A stretch of DNA of 64,000 nt from Erigeron canadensis. Taxonomy: Eukaryota > Streptophyta > Magnoliopsida > Asterales > Asteraceae. Each line of letters starts with the position of its first letter. Within the stretch, counting starts at the first letter, position 1. The position numbers were made by a program, and so were the translations under genes. Below, one piece after another: positions 60,613 through 64,000 of this stretch. The stretch lies in contig NC_057762.1 in the NCBI RefSeq assembly GCF_010389155.1, positions 32,362,055 to 32,426,054 on the forward strand, in the 5' to 3' direction. The notes beneath the pieces were generated by a model that saw only the letters and a program-made list of their open reading frames with translations, searched no databases and was not told the origin of the DNA.

Positions 60613-61937
60613 AACCCTTCATTTGATAATAGAGTTATATCTTAATATATATAAAATAAAAAAAAATACATTTTCATCCCTTAACTAGGCAAAATTTTGA
60701 CATTTTGCTCTTAAGTGAAAAAAATACAATTTTAATTCTTAAGTGGTCAATTTTTGCAACGGACACTTTTCAACATCATCTATTTTAAACAGTTAAATTT
60801 CTTCTTTTTCATAAAACATACGAACCTTTAATCATTTAAACATCTCTGGTCTCAACCCCTAATCCCCTACCCCCTTCCTCTTCTATTAACCTATCATCGT
60901 GATCTTGAACAAGAATAACAAATCTATACTTAATCAAGGAATATTAATCATTTAAATTTTTGATTAAATCTGATATACTCTCTTATCAAGTGATACAATA
61001 GAAATACTAACCTTATTTACCATAGAGGACTTGAAACTGGTTACTAGTTTCAGCATTTGGTCTAGGATCAAGGATACAAAAGGGGCATTGTACCAACCTG
61101 GATTTTCCATTCTCCAATCTTGATTCTTTTTCTCCATCATTATAATACATCAATTTAAGTTTCTTTAGAAAATAAAAGAGCAATTGTACATAAAACTAAT
61201 ATTCTTAAAACTAAACACGTTTAACCAATCTAACCATTGACATTGTACTCCCATTCTTTCTCTATAATTATTCAATTTATCCCGGTTGCACACATAAATT
61301 GTAAAGTTTTTATATGCTTTTTCTAAAACAATTCGACACAACTTATCACTATCGTTATTCGTTAGTAGCTCCAAATTTTTTTCTTTGTCTCGAAGCCATA
61401 AACCGCACGTTGGTCAAAACATTTCATATGGTACGGTTCATGCACCCAACTCCTAGTACCTTTTGCTATCCATAAAATTTCAAACCAAAAGTGGCGACTA
61501 TTAATATATGGTCAAAGTGTCAAACAGTCAATATACACCACTTTTAGTATGTGTCTCATATTAGTTCTCGCATAATTGTTCATTTCTCCAAAACCAACGA
61601 TAATATTATTTAATATGGTTTCTTCAATTATTATATACACGTAATAAAGTACTAATATAAAAAGTAACAATAAGTTATAAATAAATAGAATATTAATATA
61701 AATATGTTTGCTTGTTCGCAATCACGAATTCTAGTCAAGTCACTCCACCCAAATATACTTGAGACAATAATGTACAACCAATACAATCAATTTTGTATGA
61801 CTTTCTTCACCAGATTGTTTGATTTTTCATCAAATGCGATTTGGACAATGTTTTCTTTGAACATTTTGGACAATGTTAAATACTATTATTTATTATCATG
61901 ATTAGGATCCGTGTTGCGGAGTTTCAATTGTCTTGTT
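60613..61937. other. Intergenic, no feature seen
   Basis: AT-rich sequence; nothing supported. Confidence 0.4.
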
Positions 61938-62160
61938 AAAATGGTTAGATTACCTCAATGGTTGAACACCCGGACGTTTGTCCGTGAGGTCTCAGGTTTG
62001 ATACTCTCGGGCGTCAGATTTACAAGCTTTAGGTTTCTTGGGCCTTCGTGGAGCATTTACCGGGTGGGGCGGGCAGGGGGGAGGGAAACGGGACTTAGGT
62101 CCACGGTAACCAGTCTGGATACCCGTGGCCCGGCCCTTGTTGTTCTAAAAAAAATGGTTA
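61938..62160 (+). mobile_element. tRNA-derived SINE, family B copy 2, with 10-bp TSD
   Basis: AAAATGGTTA at 61938-61947 and 62151-62160 flank the body. Head with CCTCAATGGTTGAAC and B-box-like CAGGTTTGATACTC; body ATTTACCGGGTGGGGCGG and end GGCCCGGCCCTTGTTGTTC, as in 6693-6893. The overlapping 87-codon frame is not a gene. Confidence 0.75.
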
Positions 62161-62229
62161 TGTTATTATTTTAGTATATATGTGGTGAATTTTCAATCGC
62201 TTAATTAAATATAATTACGTCATCAATAT

Positions 62230-62930
62230 GTTTGTTTAAAAGTGTGCGAGAAACCAAAAAGTAACCAGTAGTAGAATCCCGAAGGTGATGTGATATGGCA
62301 AAAACATCAACATATTAGTTTAATATTTAAGCGGATGCGATGTAGCAAAATGCAAGTAGTGGTACAGGGTGTGCCACAAAAACGTTGGATGATTCAACAT
62401 AATAAAAGTGTGAAAAAAACAAACAAAAAGTAAACCCTAATAAAACCCGAAAGGGATGTAATGTGGCGAACTCCGAATAGTGGTACGGGAGTGTGACATG
62501 AACAGATACCAATTCACCACACATGCGAATTGCCATTCACAAAAAAATATGTGCAAAAACTAAAAAACATGAATATTTTTGTTTAAAAGTGTACTAGAAA
62601 CCAAAAGTAACCCGTATTAGAAACCCGAACGTGATCTGATATGGCAAAAACATCAACATATTAGTTCAATATTTAAGCGGATGCGATGTAGCAAATGCAA
62701 ATAGTGGTACAAGGTGTGCCACAAAAGGTTGGATGACTCAAAGGAAAAAAAAGTGGGAATAAAACCAAAACGTAACCTGTAATAAAAAAAAAAAACCCCC
62801 GAAAAGGACGTAATGTGGCGAAACCTGAATAGTGGTACGGGGTGTGACATGAATGAAAACAACTCGCCACGCATGCGAATTGCCATTCACAAAAAAATAT
62901 GTGAAAAAAAAAGAATACAATATAATAAAA
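62230..62930. repeat. Tandem duplication of a 347-bp unit
   Basis: TTTGTTTAAAAGTGT starts at 62231 and 62578; each copy contains two diverged subunits with AGTGGTAC at 62358/62479 and 62702/62831. Minus-strand frames across it (MAIRM...) are duplicates and low-complexity. Confidence 0.8.
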
Positions 62931-63931
62931 TCCGAATAGTAACGTGGGGTATCAAATTATCCAATCAACCAATTTCACGTGATGGTAACGTGTAAGAATA
63001 TTAAAGCCCATGATCACCGTTCATAACCATGGGCTTTAATATATATATATAGTAATAACTCATCAACATATAAGTGGTGGATACTTGATACTAGATTGAG
63101 TTTTATTATGTTGAATTTTCGAATTTGGTTGTAGTTTTGTATATTTTTCTCTCTAGTACTTTGCTATAGGGTTCATATTTTTTAATAAATATATTTCCGT
63201 CGTTCCACGAAAAAAACATATAGTGGTGGGTTATATTATTCTTACTATACGGTGGACATTTTGATAATATACGAACTATTTGTGAGAATTTGTTTGACTG
63301 TTTTCAAGAAAATATTACAATTTGTTTGATTACTCCTAAATTATTATAAAGTGATCATGATAACCCCATCGGAAGAATTTCTTTCCCATGGTATGATATA
63401 AACTCATCGGAGTAATTTCTTTCCCATGATAGCTGTAGTCTATAGTTATATTTTTTTAGTTGGAACTATAACTTGTAAGCAAAATTTTTACATAGATTTT
63501 TGGTTTTTTTGAGATGTTTGGTATGATAACCGTAAATGTAACTTTAAAAGATATGTGTGTAATTTTCTAAAAGTTAAAAGCTTCATCTAAACAAAAAGTT
63601 CCTGAAAAGCTACTTCAAGTAGTGTTTCATTTTAAAACTTTTTTTTATTAAATATAAACTAAAGCTAGTTGCACCCAAACAAAAATTTTAATACATTGAT
63701 CAAAATTAAAAACTAAAACTAACAAAAAAAACTTTTAATATGTTCTTGCCGAACATGCCTTAAATATACATGTGTAAGTCTTGCCGGAGATGGTCGCCGT
63801 CGCCGGATGATCATGGTGGTGGTCGGAGATGATGGCGGTGGTGATAGGAGGTGGTTGGAATTGGAGGAGATGGAAAAAAATCAATGGACTTTTTTTGGAC
63901 TCATTTATCTTTCCCCTATATATATATATAT
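62931..63931. other. Intergenic, no gene seen
   Basis: AT-rich; 63780-63870 is a GC-rich patch with GCCGTCGCCGG words, resembling the interior of plant non-autonomous elements. Confidence 0.4.
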
Positions 63932-64000
63932 GGGTTGGGTGTTGTAAAACAAATATTAAAGTAAAACAAATGGGAAGTGATATTTCTACAACAGAATTTT
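63932..64000. mobile_element. MITE family E copy 2, cut by window end
   Basis: GGGTTGGGTGTTGTAAAACA then AATATTAAAGTAAAACAAAT matches the ends of 43886-44089 and also follows an (AT)n run. Confidence 0.6.

Overview
The window looks like nuclear DNA from a dicot plant, most likely Asteraceae (inference from gene similarity, the SINE and Helitron styles and the AT-rich gene-poor layout). Genes have GT-AG introns and plant-type TATA boxes. Most of the 64 kb is transposon-derived. Only three conserved single-copy-type genes are clear: an EIN4-like ethylene receptor (34926-38153, +), an AT-hook nuclear-localized (AHL) protein of the AHL15/19/20 type (45929-46750, -) and a cytosolic cyclophilin (CDS 55596-56120, +, probably with a long 5' UTR intron that holds a dead LINE).

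The most unusual content is a four-member family of very short two-exon genes for secreted peptides: 1-548 (+, cut by the window edge), 14678-15318 (+), 26839-27161 (+) and 28695-29027 (-). Each has a signal-peptide exon, a phase-1 intron, and a second exon ending in a G-G-C-x-x-C-W core followed by a basic R-R-L tail. Their exons are far too short for ordinary ORF calling, and the fourth shows its motif only when a specific splice acceptor is used. I do not recognise the family. Members 1/2 are a direct pair; 3/4 are a convergent inverted pair that share a promoter block.

The region between peptide genes 2 and 3 is filled by a complete-ended LTR retrotransposon (15617-24529, minus orientation, 5-bp TSD TTTAT) with no recognisable gag or pol. 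It carries fragments of three host genes instead: a DEAH-box splicing helicase, an LRR receptor kinase and another receptor-like kinase. A MULE-like GC-rich element follows (24739-25821).

Other mobile DNA: four hAT-like non-autonomous elements with 8-bp TSDs (727, 8686, 47321, 51127), about eight Helitron-like elements with TC/CTAG ends and 3' hairpins, tRNA-derived SINEs (one with a perfect 14-bp TSD), several MITE families present in pairs, a long compound inverted repeat (41827-42346), and a tandemly duplicated block (62230-62930). A tRNA-Ser copy of mitochondrial type lies at 6420-6504. Many intergenic stretches are AT-rich with nothing I can identify.
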